Of a stretch of 64,000 nucleotides of DNA, positions 10,646 to 21,800 are shown one piece after another; the stretch's first letter is position 1, and every line of letters begins with the position of its first letter. The position numbers and the translations under genes were made by a program. The notes under the pieces are model-generated. The model saw only the letters and a program-made list of their open reading frames with translations. It did no database searches and was not told where the DNA came from. The stretch is taken from contig MNCI01013647.1 of the NCBI GenBank assembly GCA_015680685.1, forward strand, positions 32,603 through 96,602. Direction: 5' to 3'. Source of the stretch: Gnetum montanum. Taxonomy: Eukaryota; Streptophyta; Gnetopsida; Gnetales; Gnetaceae.

Positions 10646-11587
10646 GGCTGAAGGTAAGCAAAGGTGACTGTTTGAATACTACGTTGTTGTAGACTTGCGC
10701 CAACTTACTGGCATTACTCGAGGCATTTGTGACTGTTGAGCTTGCAAGACCGTTGTGATGTGAGCAATAACTACGATCCTACTACATCATGACTATGCTG
10801 CCAGCTCCTAGAGGCATGTGCCAACAATCCTATTGAGGTGGAGTGCATTGATGTCGCACGGTCACCTACCTACCGCACTGTGTTTTACGACGTGGCTTGC
10901 TTATTGTGGCGTAGCACCTTGCCAGGTGTCTTGCTGTACGTCACATACTTGCTACATGATGCTATGCTACGTAGCGTAGAGACTAGGACAGTTTTGCTGA
11001 TTTTCAGCTTATTCTACCATAGTGCAAGTTTTGCAGACTTTGCTAATTTCACCTTTTGAACCACCTTCTGTCCTTTTCCGTAGGATTGCTACACCTTGCT
11101 GTGCCTTGTAGCTCAGCATAGCGTAGTAGCAGACATGGTCCGCCACTTCCTGGCGAAAAGTGATACCATTGCAGAACTCGAGATTGGATGAGGGAGGTGA
11201 GTAGTGAAGTTGTTGCTATGCTATGCCATATGTCATTGCGTAGTGTAACATCTCATTTCGCCATTATTTTTTGAGGCTTGCTACGCTACACATCGTAGCG
11301 TAGCAGGCTTTGTGACTTAGAAAACTTGCTGAACTGCTTCTCTTGTGCACCTAGGCTACTATCACTGATTCTGGACACCATTTCTGAGCAGGTTGCCAGC
11401 TGTTCAGACTACTTTGGCAAGCGGGTGAGTTGATATGGAACTCGCCCATGCTTAAAGTAGAAAATTTACCGAACTGGCCATCCTGGACTTAGAACATTCT
11501 TTTCCCGATGGACTACCATGGTGCTATGTGGACTGCGAGAGCTTGGTGAAGCTAGGATGACCCCGCATTTTCTTTTAGGGTGTTTCA

Positions 11588-13391
11588 AGAACTTCTAAAG
11601 AAATTACTAGGAAATGGTCACATTCAACATAAGAAGGTGTCCGAGGAGGGTCTGAAATGCCACAGATGGCATTGTGAGTTACTCAAGAACCCCTCCTTGG
11701 CCCTACCTAATGAGTCACCTGTCCTCGAGAACTTCAGGCTAGATCATTTTTGTGACTACCACCAACTGTGTGGTCATGACACAGATTACTTCTGGACATT
11801 GAAAGATGACATTCAACACATGATTGATCAAAATAAATTGATCCTAGATAGTAGTAGTCTAGTCCATCTGGAAAACCAGTCCATGCATGTGTACCAAGAC
11901 CCATTAAATGCAAATAATGTAGGGTACACTATCAATGTCATGGGTAAGGAGGGTGATGGCTAGGCATAGCCAAAGCAACCCTTTGTGTTACGTGTACCTC
12001 CTTGCCCGTCTTAGACGATAAACCCATCAACATCGACGGGTGTGGCTCAATGACAACCTTTTGTCCTTTGAGTCCCGTCTCAGACCTTTGTTCCATAACG
12101 CATTATCGATAAAGCCGCGGCCCAGCCTGCGCCCAAACCTAGGGCATCCTTTGTCATCAGGGTGCCAAAGCTATCAGTTGCTCCTGCTATGCAGGGGCAA
12201 ATCTTTAAGTCAACACCCCAATCACAACCTACTAGAAAAGGAGAAGGGCATATGATAGGTAACACAGCCAAGGACTGCCTTACGCTTGGGTTCCCTAAGC
12301 CTACACCTCTAGCCTCGATGCCCTTGGCTCCTTCTTCCTTGAAAAGAAGGATGTTACACAAACACAACCATCTTCTCCCTACCTAAGAAAATGCAATCCT
12401 CAACTAGAAACCATTCCTCCCTAAGAAATCTGTCTCCTAGGACAAATGGAAGAAGATAAGGATAACAAACAACCTAATCATGCGCATGATCTCCTTGACA
12501 CTTTTACACAAGTCAAGTAGGCTCTTAAACAAAAAAATACAATGCTGAGCCTCTATGACTTGCTGATGACATCACAAAAGCATCATGAGGCCATGGTTCA
12601 CATGTTAGCATCCATACCCAGGGACGAGAGCTTGCTAGCAGATGAAGAAGTAATCCACTTGATCATGCTTCCTCTCGCTGCTGAATAACCCAGCCCTCCC
12701 AACTGATATTTCATGACGAATCCATTAAGGACGACCCATAAAAGGGTCAGGTGACAATAGTGCCCATGTTCATCACTATCTAGGTTGACCAGTATAGAAT
12801 CCAGAGAGTACACGTAGATGACAGGGCCATGGCCAATGTCATTCCATATCCCATAGTGGATAAATTGGGTTTGATCGACTAGATCAATCCCACGAAAATG
12901 TCATGTTTGAAGTCATTTAATGGGGCACAAGTGCAAGTCAAGGGAATGGTACACATCAACTTTGTAGTAGGGGATCAATTCCCCATAGACGTAGTGTTTA
13001 TCATCGTCGAGGAGATGCCCGGTTTTAACCTAATCTTGGGGAGGTCTTGGTTGGCTCAATTAAGGGTGGTTTCATCACCCATTCATCAAGAGATTCACTT
13101 ACCCTATGCAGGGGGAGGGGGAGGGGGGAAGTGATCATCCATGGTGATAAGATGATCCCTCAAGCGGTTAACAATGTGGAAATGGAACAGGGTTTGGAGA
13201 TTGAAATCCCTAAAGATCAGACTCCTGTCCCAATAGTTGAATAGGCTGACACAGTGGCCAAGGAAAGCTTGACTTGGGCTGAACTACCCTTCTAGGGGGA
13301 AGATGGTAGTGTAGAGGAATGGAGTAGTAAACCTCCTTGTCCATATGCGTCGCCAAGTCTAAAAATGATCAAGAAGCAGCTGCGGGGCTAA
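11588..13391 (+). pseudogene. gag-pro: 3' part of gag plus protease of element C
   Basis: The frame starts in mid-protein at the B insertion point. It carries the knuckle FCDYHQLCGHDTDYF (last Cys changed) near 11750-11795, then a Pro-rich linker and a protease tail with VDDRAMANVIPYPIVDKL near 12810-12870 and MPGFNLILGRSWLAQLRVVS (13016-13075). In B and H the protease motif is DDGAATN or DNGTAAN; C has Arg in place of Gly. Frame is lost in the G-rich run at 13110-13131 (AGGGGGAGGGGGAGGGGGG). Other stops interrupt 11960-12900. The terminal TAA at 13389-13391 follows IKKQL, as in H. Confidence 0.8.
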
Positions 13392-13825
13392 TTAATAAAC
13401 ATGTTGGCATAACATATTATATCAGTTTACATTGCTTACTGTCAATTCTGTTTAAACTAGTTATGGCCTGCTACGGTCTAAAACTGGCAATTTTGTTTAT
13501 TCTTTTATGCTTACGATGGCCTGGCCTGAAATGGCCTTAAACTATTGCCAGTTCGAAATGGCCTTAAACTATCGTCGGCCTGAAATGGCCTTAAACTATC
13601 GTTGGCCCGAAATGACCTTAAACTAGTTACGACCCACTATGGCCTAAAACTGGCAATTCTGTTTATTCTTTTATGCTTACGATGGCCAGGCCCGAAATGG
13701 CCTTAAACTATTAGCGGCCTGCAGTGGCCTAAAATGTGTAATCTTTCTGATGATACATTTCCTTTCATAAAATCAAAAAATTAAAAATGTTATTTTATGA
13801 TCACATTGATCAAAGAACATTACTC
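13392..13825 (+). repeat. Post-protease spacer of element C with GGCCTTAAACT repeats
   Basis: Roughly seven copies of GGCC-x-GAAATGGCCTTAAACTA or a variant run from about 13460 to 13735. Two longer copies read CTAAAACTGGCAATTxTGTTTATTC. The AAACTGGCAA core is also the core of the minisatellite after integrase in this element (22350-23000). The spacer separates the gag-pro stop from the 3' end of the antisense gene. No ORF is supported. Confidence 0.65.
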
Positions 13826-13831
13826 TTTATT
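13826..13831 (-). terminator. Poly(A) signal AATAAA of antisense gene C
   Basis: AATAAA on the minus strand lies about 40 bp beyond the last stop of the antisense gene (13872). Element B has an AATAAA about 190 bp after its stop. The hexamer is common, so the match between copies is the main support. Confidence 0.4.
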
Positions 13832-14157
13832 CCCTTTCATTATAACAAAATGTTTAGCCAATATTTCCATGCTATACATCCCCTTTGTTACTGCTTCCAT
13901 CTGTGTCATTTAACTCCACCTCTGCCTCATGAGGATCATCTTCATAAGGACCTTTTTTTCATGGTGTCTCTTCATGGGGGCGATCCTCTTTGTGGGGCTC
14001 CTCCTCATGGGGACCCTCTCCATGAGGGCCATCATCTCCATCACGCTCCTCTTCATGAGAATCCTCTTCGTGTCGATCCTACGATTTGAGATGAAATAAA
14101 CATTAGCGTCGCCACCAAAACTATGCATAACAAGAATACAATAGTCGTACAACTTAC

Positions 14158-14975
14158 TTGTGATGGTCTTGCATTAGCTGTGAAAGGAATTTGTTCCAAG
14201 AAAACCCACAGGTGCATGATCTCATCCTTAGTGAGCTTGGCCCAAACACCATCTCCTAGATTAGTTCCAACCTTAACCTTCCCCTTTTCCATATGAGTCC
14301 ATCGGGGTGGTTTAGGAAAGAAGGAAGGGATAGTAGTCTATCCACCAGGGAAGGTTATTTCTCTCTCAGGGGAGATGCTTACTATTACTTGCTCCTAAAA
14401 CTTTTCATACACTCCAGAAGCACCGATGACATTGAGGAACAGCCAGAGGGACCACGCTGCAACTATAGAATCCTTGTAATGTTGGCGATAGGTAGCACAT
14501 TCTTGTTTATACACATGCTTATGGTCTTTTTGTGCCTGCCCCCATTCTTGGACCCTCACATTGAAATCCTTCTACTCTTGGTTATTTTGGGCTAGGAGAT
14601 CCATTTGCATCTGTTGCTCGATGAGCTCATGGTTGGCTTGGACATTGTTCTTGACAACCATCCAATAATTGGTGTAGTCAATCACAATTGTCTACCAATT
14701 CCCATCATTGGTCTCTCGAGCTTGTAGAAATTTTTTTCGGGACTCCAGATCCTCAACCCTAGTGGTTAGGGCTATTTTCACCTTTTCTATTTTTTGCAAC
14801 GTCTTCCAAAGATCTTCATTGACGTTTTGACACTCCCAGAAAGAACAGGACGAGCGTAACACATATTTATGCATCTCATCATAAAGGCTATGTGGCACTT
14901 CGGTCACCTCTGGTGAGGGTTCAGGGGCAGTGTCTATGTCAACGGGCTCATTGGGATCCCATTTGAGACGAGATC
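14158..14975 (-). other. Exon 7 of antisense gene C: coiled-coil-like region
   Basis: It reads from a GTTACAG acceptor through VTEVPHSLYDEMHKY, CSFWECQNVNEDLWK, a Lys/Glu/Leu heptad-like stretch and NHELIEQQMQMDLLAQN to the CAA/GTAAGTT donor at 14157. The segment after QMQMDLLAQ (VQEWGQAQKDHKHVYKQE) aligns with B, where several stops and a frameshift occur. The best guess is a dimerising coiled coil. Confidence 0.5.
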
Positions 14976-15676
14976 CTGTAACATAAAAAATAATAGTTAG
15001 AAAAAATAGAATAACGTAATGTCACAATGCCAACAATTCCTTCATAACAATAGTGACATACCAATCTCAGAATTGATTCGCTCTAAGTGACTGATCATAT
15101 CATTCACAATGCCCTCCATAAAGGCTAATTTGTCAGGAGTCTCACCCCAATGCTGAGTTGGGGTTACTGACAAAGATACACCACTATTATCAGAAGTGCC
15201 TACTACGCAAACAAAATGAGTTAGACATAGCACAATAGACACAAAGGCAATTGAGATGTTACAATAATTCAAAGCTCCAATTCAACAAAACCCTCAGGGG
15301 TAGTAGCGGGAGGTTTACCTTCCGAGGAAAGGTCAAACTCACTAGTGAAGAACTGCTTATCTTTTCCTGGCTCATCCGAAAGGACTTTGGCATCCTCTAT
15401 GCCTGTCTCTCCTTTAGGTACAGGAACCTCAGGAACCTATGTGCCACCTACATTGTTAACAGGGGCCTCCTCTTCCAAAACTAGGGCTCATTCTCCACAC
15501 TGTAAAACTATGGCCCCTGTTTTAGGGGTCAATTCCTCTACATCTTTTCCTTTTTCTATAAAACAACACAGTTAACCAAAACAAAACTTTATTTACTTTG
15601 TACAAGCACTACACGATGTAATGATGTCTATATGTAGCGTAATGCACATAAACTAATCACACAATCTTCTACTTAC

Positions 15677-16726
15677 CAGGCGAAGGATCATTCCTATGAA
15701 AATTAATTCGCAGTTTCTTTCCCTCTTCACCAGTCAGGCTAGAAGACTCCATAGCTGGACGATGCTTTTTCCACTGAATTGATGAAGTCATTATTTCTTC
15801 TACTAAGTGTTTTGCCCTCGATGCACTACCGATGTAAGAAGGGGGTGCGTCACCCATGCTATCTTGACCTCGCATAGGAGGCGCCACCAGATCCTTAGTT
15901 GTTAGTGAAAGCGACTTCCTGATACCTTCAGGGGGATCTTGGGATCGGATGGTGTGGAATACCTGGGAAATCCATCATTTGAAAATCTGGTTACGGTCTT
16001 GCTGCACCCAGATTCCATCCTTGCGAACCACTAGGAATTTGGTAAAACACCGAAAGCAAGCTATGAAAAAGGAAAAATGCAGGTTGAAACGAGACTCAAG
16101 ATTCTTGCGAAGCTTGACCATTTCAGCTTGCAGGCCTTCAGCAAGGTAACTGGCCCAATTATACCATGTCTCCTCCTCCATAACCTCCTGCATGATCCAA
16201 GCCTGCTCTATGCCAAGTATTCTTTCCTAGGAGAGTAGCTTGGGGAAAGCGCGAGCTCAAAAGAGGGGATAAATGGTATTAGCCACCTCTAGCTTGATTT
16301 TATTAGCAAGGATGCATTTTGGTTATTTTTTAACCCCTAGCCACTCCTCTATGTCCTTCTAATGCTTAGAACCTCTCTTTGACCTTTCATCCATCAGAAG
16401 ACCATCAAAAGGAATGCCAAAAAAGTCAGCAAACAGTCAAGCATTAATATCAAAACTCACAAGTGTGTTACGCATGTGCATGTGAAGATGCTCAGCTTCT
16501 TCGTTGAAGGAGTCGACTAGGATTAACATTTCGGCTATTGTGACATTGGGGGTTATAGCTAGAAATAGCTCCATCAGTTTAGCTTCCTAGAGGTTATTGG
16601 TTATGGTAGCTGGGGTTGCTCCATGGCAGAGCCAACATTGTGCTTCTTTTATGTCACCATAACAGAAAAAGAGACTGCTCGTCTCATGCCCATAAGCTAT
16701 CACCGTGACCTCCCGTGATTCCCTAA
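15677..16726 (-). other. Exon 4 of antisense gene C: LFADFFGIP block
   Basis: Key phrases are IAEMLILVDSFNEEAEHLHM, LVSFDINA, LFADFFGIPFDG, DIEEWLG, ARAFPKLLS, AWIMQEVMEEETWYNWASYL and CFTKFLVVRKDGIWVQQD. All align with exon 4 of B, where the last reads KHFVKFLVV-x-EDGVWSELD. The resemblance to the plant transposon-protein type of domain rests on the V-x-F/I-D-I-N-x-x-L-F-x-D-x-F-G-I-P core and is unverified. One TGA and four TAGs interrupt it here. Confidence 0.55.
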
Positions 16727-17193
16727 CTATGAACATAAAATAATAGTTTAGACAAAATAGGAAAATAATAAAAAGTTATAGATTGTTCCCACTCCGTAGG
16801 GTCATACAGTTGATCACCGTAGCATAACTTACCACATCCAAAGGGCAAAGGAAACGGTGGGATTTTCTCTTGCACGTCGTCAATGGTGATGGGACAATCG
16901 AAAGTCCACTCCTTATCTAGCCATCTGGAGTCTCTACACTTGGCAAAGAAGCTAGCATAATAGATAGGATAGTGTTGGATTTCAAATCCTAGTTTTCCTA
17001 GGACACTAGCATGCACATTACTGATGGAAGTGAATTCCTTTGTGGCCGTTTTGGCCATAAATAACATTTCTGTATCACCTTAGAGACCATTTGCATCAAT
17101 AAAAAACCTATGTCACAAAATGTAGACAATTGTTTATACTTGACATAAAATCAAACAAAAGTTAGCACATCATAACACCTTGAAAACACTTAC

Positions 17194-17645
17194 CCCCCAG
17201 CATAATACATGATGCCAGGTGGATTTTAAAAATAGGTCATGAGATGATGAGCCATGAACAACGTGTTGTAGGCATGATAACATTCAAACCTGGGCATCTC
17301 CCAGATCCAAGATAAACACCTCAAATCCTTGATGCTCTGTTCATGGTCTTGTCCCTGCACGGTCTCAATTGAGCCATCCACTAGAAACTTTAAGATGCTC
17401 TGCATTGACCCAACCAGTAGCATCTCTAGAATGGTGGCATCTATCTTGGTCGGTAGATGCGACCAAATAATTATGCTGAAATTACTCAACAAAAACTACA
17501 AGAACTCCCATGCACCTTTCTAGAACCAAATTGCCTCTACCCCTACACAAGCATGAGGAGGAGGAACATTGGCTGCAGGGACATGGAAACAACACAAAAC
17601 ACCCGCAATGTCCAGGACAATCAGGACGGGTCTTAACGTAATCCT
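17194..17645 (-). other. Exon 2 of antisense gene C: degenerate FCP1/NIF-like domain
   Basis: The frame begins RPVLIVLDIAGVLCCF, then ANVPPPHACVGVEAIWF, a TAG, and FLLSNFSIIIWSHLPTKI. It continues IKDLRCLSWIWEMPRFECYH and NTLFMAHHLM, ending NPPGIMYYAGG before GTAAGT. It aligns throughout with exon 2 of B. The DxD pair reads D-I-A and the later paired Asp of active enzymes reads A-H. The NPP motif that follows is typical of plant members of the superfamily. This is best read as a captured host phosphatase-like domain without the catalytic set. Confidence 0.55.
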
Positions 17646-18193
17646 CTATAATAAAGTGCACTACCATTAGAAAAAGTAGTTTATACATACTAACAACGTC
17701 AGAACCAAACAAATCAAAAAGGCTCACAAGAATTCATTACGCAACACTAGGGTTCTCATTATCTTGACTCCCAGAAAATCACATGTTACGCTAGAGATGC
17801 ACTACCAAAACTGCCCAAACCCTTGCGATGGTGCAAGGTTTGTCTATGATAACGGTGATAAAGGTAACATCGCATATTACCCCAACGTAATACATGACCA
17901 TTATGGGCAAGGCAATGAAACCCCATTTGCACTACGCAAGGGTACAATATCTAGACTTTTGACCAGTTATGTATTGTGTTTATACAATATTACCCAAGAT
18001 CACCGAAACCCTTACGACGGTGCAAGGTTTGTCTTTGACAACGGCGATAGGGGTAATATTACAAAATACAGTAGCGTAGCTAGCTCAAGAAGGTATTAAC
18101 ACCCAACACAATGTACATATTTAGAACAAATACAATTATGATGTCATGACAACGAAAACAACAAGCATGCAAGGAAGGTGAAAAATGACTTAC
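17646..18193 (-). other. Intron 1 of antisense gene C, with an internal duplication
   Basis: Two copies of a roughly 70-bp segment lie at about 17818-17890 and 18005-18070. Both hold GGTGCAAGGTTTGTCT followed by TGACAACGGCGAT or TGATAACGGTGAT. They make a plus-strand ORF (17764-18099) that I do not regard as a gene. The words TACGCT and AGCGTA occur here too. Confidence 0.5.
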
Positions 18194-18312
18194 TGGGCGA
18201 CTAGAGTAGCCTCCTGAGTTTCTACTCGAGCCTTTGAAATTTGCCCCAAGCTTTTTTGCACTTCATCGATCCTCACCAACTTGGCATGTTTTCCTTTATT
18301 CTTCAGTGCCAT

Positions 18313-18870
18313 GGTTACACGTGAAAAACCTTTACAAAATCATCTACTTACACTTTCTTTCTACTTTAGCCTAGCTCAACCTCGCGATGTTTACAGTTTA
18401 CTCTTAGGACGAACCATCTACTTATAAAGGAGAGGGTGAAAGCTTGTTGTTTTCGTGTCCGATCAAGGTGAACTTTCCCAAAATACAGGCATGTTAGTTC
18501 GACATGAAGTGTGAAGATCACACCATTAATCTTGTAGATATCGCATTGATGATGGTCCGAAAAGACCCTAAACTAACGCATAGCTTATCGTCTTGTAATC
18601 CGATCGCATTAACTATGATCTGCACAAAATCTTAAATTAGCTATTTTGACATGCTAGATACACCACGTTATACCTTTTATCATAGTTTGCAGAAACCTTA
18701 CGCTAATACCTAGGAAACCTGGCTTGCTGTTTTCTTACAAACTGTGTATATTATAACAGTCCGCTAAGACCTTAACTGGCAATCTTTAGACACGCACCTC
18801 TAAAGCCTTGTATCATTTCACCATGTTGATAAAAATAATGTAACAACTTCTGTTATTGGTGGTTTTGTAG
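18313..18870 (+). promoter_or_regulatory. Strip between antisense-gene start and pol in element C, with TATA-like and 3' splice-like sites
   Basis: On the minus strand TTTATAAG lies at 18428-18421, about 110 bp before the antisense ATG. On the plus strand the strip ends with TTATTGGTGGTTTTGTAG at 18870, a good 3' splice acceptor, exactly where the pol frame opens. The TAG of this acceptor is itself the in-frame stop before pol. I see no matching conserved donor near the gag-pro end. Confidence 0.4.
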
Positions 18871-21800
18871 GTCAATTTACAAATGGATGAAGCTTTACTC
18901 ACACCCCTAGCCATAAGAGGCCCATATGGGGAAACGTTTAGGCAGCCTAATCTTGCAATGATAGGAACTGATGCTTCCCCCTATGACACAACTATAGCAG
19001 CCTCAAAAATATCCCTACATTGGCTAGAAGATTTGGCTTGAACCCTAGACCTGGAGGCTGGTGATGTGACCGAGGATTCCCTCACTGAGGTCTCTATGGT
19101 TACGCACAAAGTGGAAAGTAAAACCTTGAAAGTTAGTTCTCTCCTTGACCAACAGATGTAGAGCGACATATCTTGAGTCCTCCAAAATTATGTTGTGGTA
19201 TTCGCATGGTCATATGAAGACATGCTGAGTTTAGAATTGAGACTAATATAACATAACATCATGTTAGACTTGCATATCAAAGTAGTTAGACAAAAAGCAC
19301 AGAAGATTAAGCCCAAAATCACGTTGGTGGTGTGTGATGAAATCACTAAGCTATATTAAGTCATCCATGTGGTTGATTATTCAGATTGGGTGTCAAACAT
19401 TATTGTTGTCTCTAAGAAAATGGGAGGAATATGCATCCGTATAGACTTATGCAACCTAAACAAGGCAATGATTAAAGACAATTTCCCATTACCGAGTATT
19501 GACCAACTTATCGATACAATAGCTGGACACGCTTTACTATCCTTTATGGATGGGTTTTCAGGATATAATCAAATCTGTATCAACCCAGAACATCAATTGA
19601 CTACAACTTTCATGACCCCTTAGGGAACGTTTTGCTACACCATGATGCCTTTCAGGTTAAAAAACACTGGAGCAACTTATCAACGTGCCATGATGTATAT
19701 CTTTATCTCTTAGAGAGATTGAACGACTATGTAGATGACATAGCTATTAAATCTAAGAAGTCAAAAGATCACCCAGAAGACCTAGAGTTAATCCTTAAAC
19801 GATGTCTCAGTCATGACCTATGACTCAACCCAAGGAAATGCATGTCCAAAGTTAAAACTAGGTGCATGTTGGGGTTTGTGGTATTGGAGGCTAGCATATG
19901 AGGCCATCGTTAACCTAGCACCACCTACGAACCTCAAAGAACTGCGTGGGTTGCAGGGTAGGTTACATTTTATTAGGAGGTTTATCTCAAAGTTAACAAA
20001 TAAATTACATCCTAAGCAACATTTTCTCAAGAAGGGAGTTAACTTCGAATGGATCAAGGACTGCCAGTGTGCGTTTGACAACCTGAAGAAATAGTTGTTA
20101 CATTTGCCAATGATTTTTCCACCACAAAGGGACCAACCTTTCTACATCTACCTGACAAGATCAGATGTGTCCATAGCTGCGTTGTTATGCCAAAAGAGGG
20201 ACAACGGGTCAGAAATCCCTATCTATTATTTAAGTTACACTCTATTTGCATACGAAACGAGGTACAATGAAGTAGAACATAACTGTTTGCCATTGGTGTT
20301 TGCACTCAAAAAATGTAGACACTATCTTTTCCGTAACCAAGTTAACATAATTTGCAAGAACAACATTCTGCTAGCCATTACAAAAAATTTATACTAGAGT
20401 AGTAGGATAGCCTGCTGGAAAGCCATCATAGTGGAATTTGACTTGCACTATATTAGCTAATCTTCCACGAAAGGCCAAGCAATAGCTGACCAACTTGTAA
20501 CATCACCTATTAATGATCAAGCCACGATAGAGCCTAAGTTTCTTGATGAACATGTACATAGTTTAAGCCTTGCATCAGTAGGCCTCGAAGCGACGTTATA
20601 CTTTGATGGAACTTCGACTACCAAAGGCGGTAGTGCTACCACCATCATCATGCTCTCCCCTGAGGACATTCACCCATTGGCTTACTGCCTAGCATTTCCC
20701 TGTACAAACAATATGGTAGAGTATGAGGTGGTCCTCAAGGGAATGTTAGTAGCTAAATAACTGAATGTCCAACACCTGGCAATCTGAGGCGATTCAATGC
20801 TCATTGTCAATCAAATCATAGAAGTCTATGCCTACAAATCCATGCATTTGCAACCTTATTAGAATGTGGCAAAAGATCTTATAAAACAATTCACAACGAC
20901 TAACATCTGACAGATGCCCCATAGTGAGAACACTGTAGCTAATGCATTAGCTATGCTAGCTTTAAATGTGCCACCACATCTATTTGTCACTTGGCTCTCT
21001 GTAATGAAGAAATGTACAGATCTTGTTATCCAACTGGTGCAAATCTCTTCTTTAAGTGCGGAAGGAACACCAGAATGGTACGACAACATTAAAACCTACC
21101 TTCTACATGGTGAACCACCATACAAGTTAACATCTGCAGAAAAGAATGCAATCCGCAAGCGTGCCAAGCGATATGTCATCATCAGAGACAACACTCTATG
21201 TAGGTGCTCTTTTGATGGCGTATTGTTAACCTGCGTTAATAATGACCAAGCGCAAAGAATAGTTAGCGAAGTTCATGAGGGACTATGTGGAGGACACATA
21301 GCCCCGTGAGCCATGGCCGCTAAAATCATATGCTTAGGGTATTACTAGCCATACATGGAATGAGACTGCCTTACCAAGGTTAAGACATGTAACACATGCC
21401 AATGTTACACAAATCTAATACATGTGTCACCAACTGAGTTGCATACTACACAGATCACTTGGCCATTCCAACGATGGGGGCTAGATATCATAGGCCCCAT
21501 CATGCCTAAGTCTTCCACAGGACATAGCTTCATTATCACCACCACTGAGTACTTCACAAAGTGGGTCAAGGCTATTTCTCTATGAAATACTACATCTCAA
21601 TAGGTTTACCATTTTATCTTGGATAACATAGTAACTAGATTTGGGCTTCCCATGACTATTGTGATCGACAATGGACCATAATTTAGTAACACTGAAACCA
21701 AATCTTTCTGCAATAACCTTGGTATCAAGCAATATTTTTCCTCACCTTATTACCCACAAGCAAATGGTCAAGCAGAGGCAAAAAATAATGTGGTTATCAA

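Larger units (their letters stand above)
1..11587 (-). mobile_element. Element B: Tat-like Ty3/gypsy retrotransposon, family T, 3' part outside the window
   Basis: On the minus strand the order is 5' LTR (11587-9875), PBS, minisatellite leader, gag-protease (9047-5250), then a spliced gene on the opposite strand (709-4877), and probably the first codons of the second pol ORF at the window edge. RT, RNase H, integrase and the 3' LTR should lie left of base 1. At its right edge the LTR terminus TGAAACACC abuts the gag of element C in mid-codon context, so B inserted into C. The target duplication cannot be checked because the other end is outside the window. Confidence 0.8.
9875..11587 (-). repeat. 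5' LTR of element B
   Basis: The LTR (1,713 bp) starts with TGAAACACCC at 11587, matching the LTR starts of C (24445), H (58154), G1 and G2. It ends in CACTACA at 9875, next to the PBS. Near its end, GTAAGTCCCTGTCTGATCG is shared with C and H. A TATA-like word (10645-10637) lies between U3 and R. U3 carries many GCTACG/CGTAGC words between about 10780 and 11300. A 61-bp inverted repeat with flanking Ns interrupts it at 10393-10558. Confidence 0.8.
13872..18312 (-). pseudogene. Antisense eight-exon gene of family T, copy in element C
   Basis: Proposed exons on the minus strand: 1, 18312-18194; 2, 17645-17194; 3, 17107-16833; 4, 16726-15677; 5, 15555-15319; 6, 15199-15062; 7, 14975-14158; 8, 14078 to 13959 or 13872. 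Donors are mostly GTAAGT; acceptors include TTATTATAG and TTCATAG. Exon lengths agree with B: 452/450, 275/285, 1050/1044, 138/135, 818/823. The joined reading would give about 1,070 residues. Exon 8 is a His/Glu/Asp-rich repeat tail (GPHEEEPHKED). Stops such as TAG within exon 2 and TGA in the exon 4 LFADFF block break it. The position between protease and RT, on the opposite strand, is the same as in B. Confidence 0.72.

Noticed and set aside
13910-14152. Met/Arg-rich minus-strand ORF as a separate protein
   Set aside because: It is an out-of-frame reading of exon 8 and intron 7 of antisense gene C; the His/Glu/Asp frame joins exon 7 by GT-AG sites.
17764-18099. Plus-strand ORF of 111 codons with internal repeats
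   Set aside because: It lies in intron 1 of the minus-strand gene and owes its length to a duplicated segment; no family motif.
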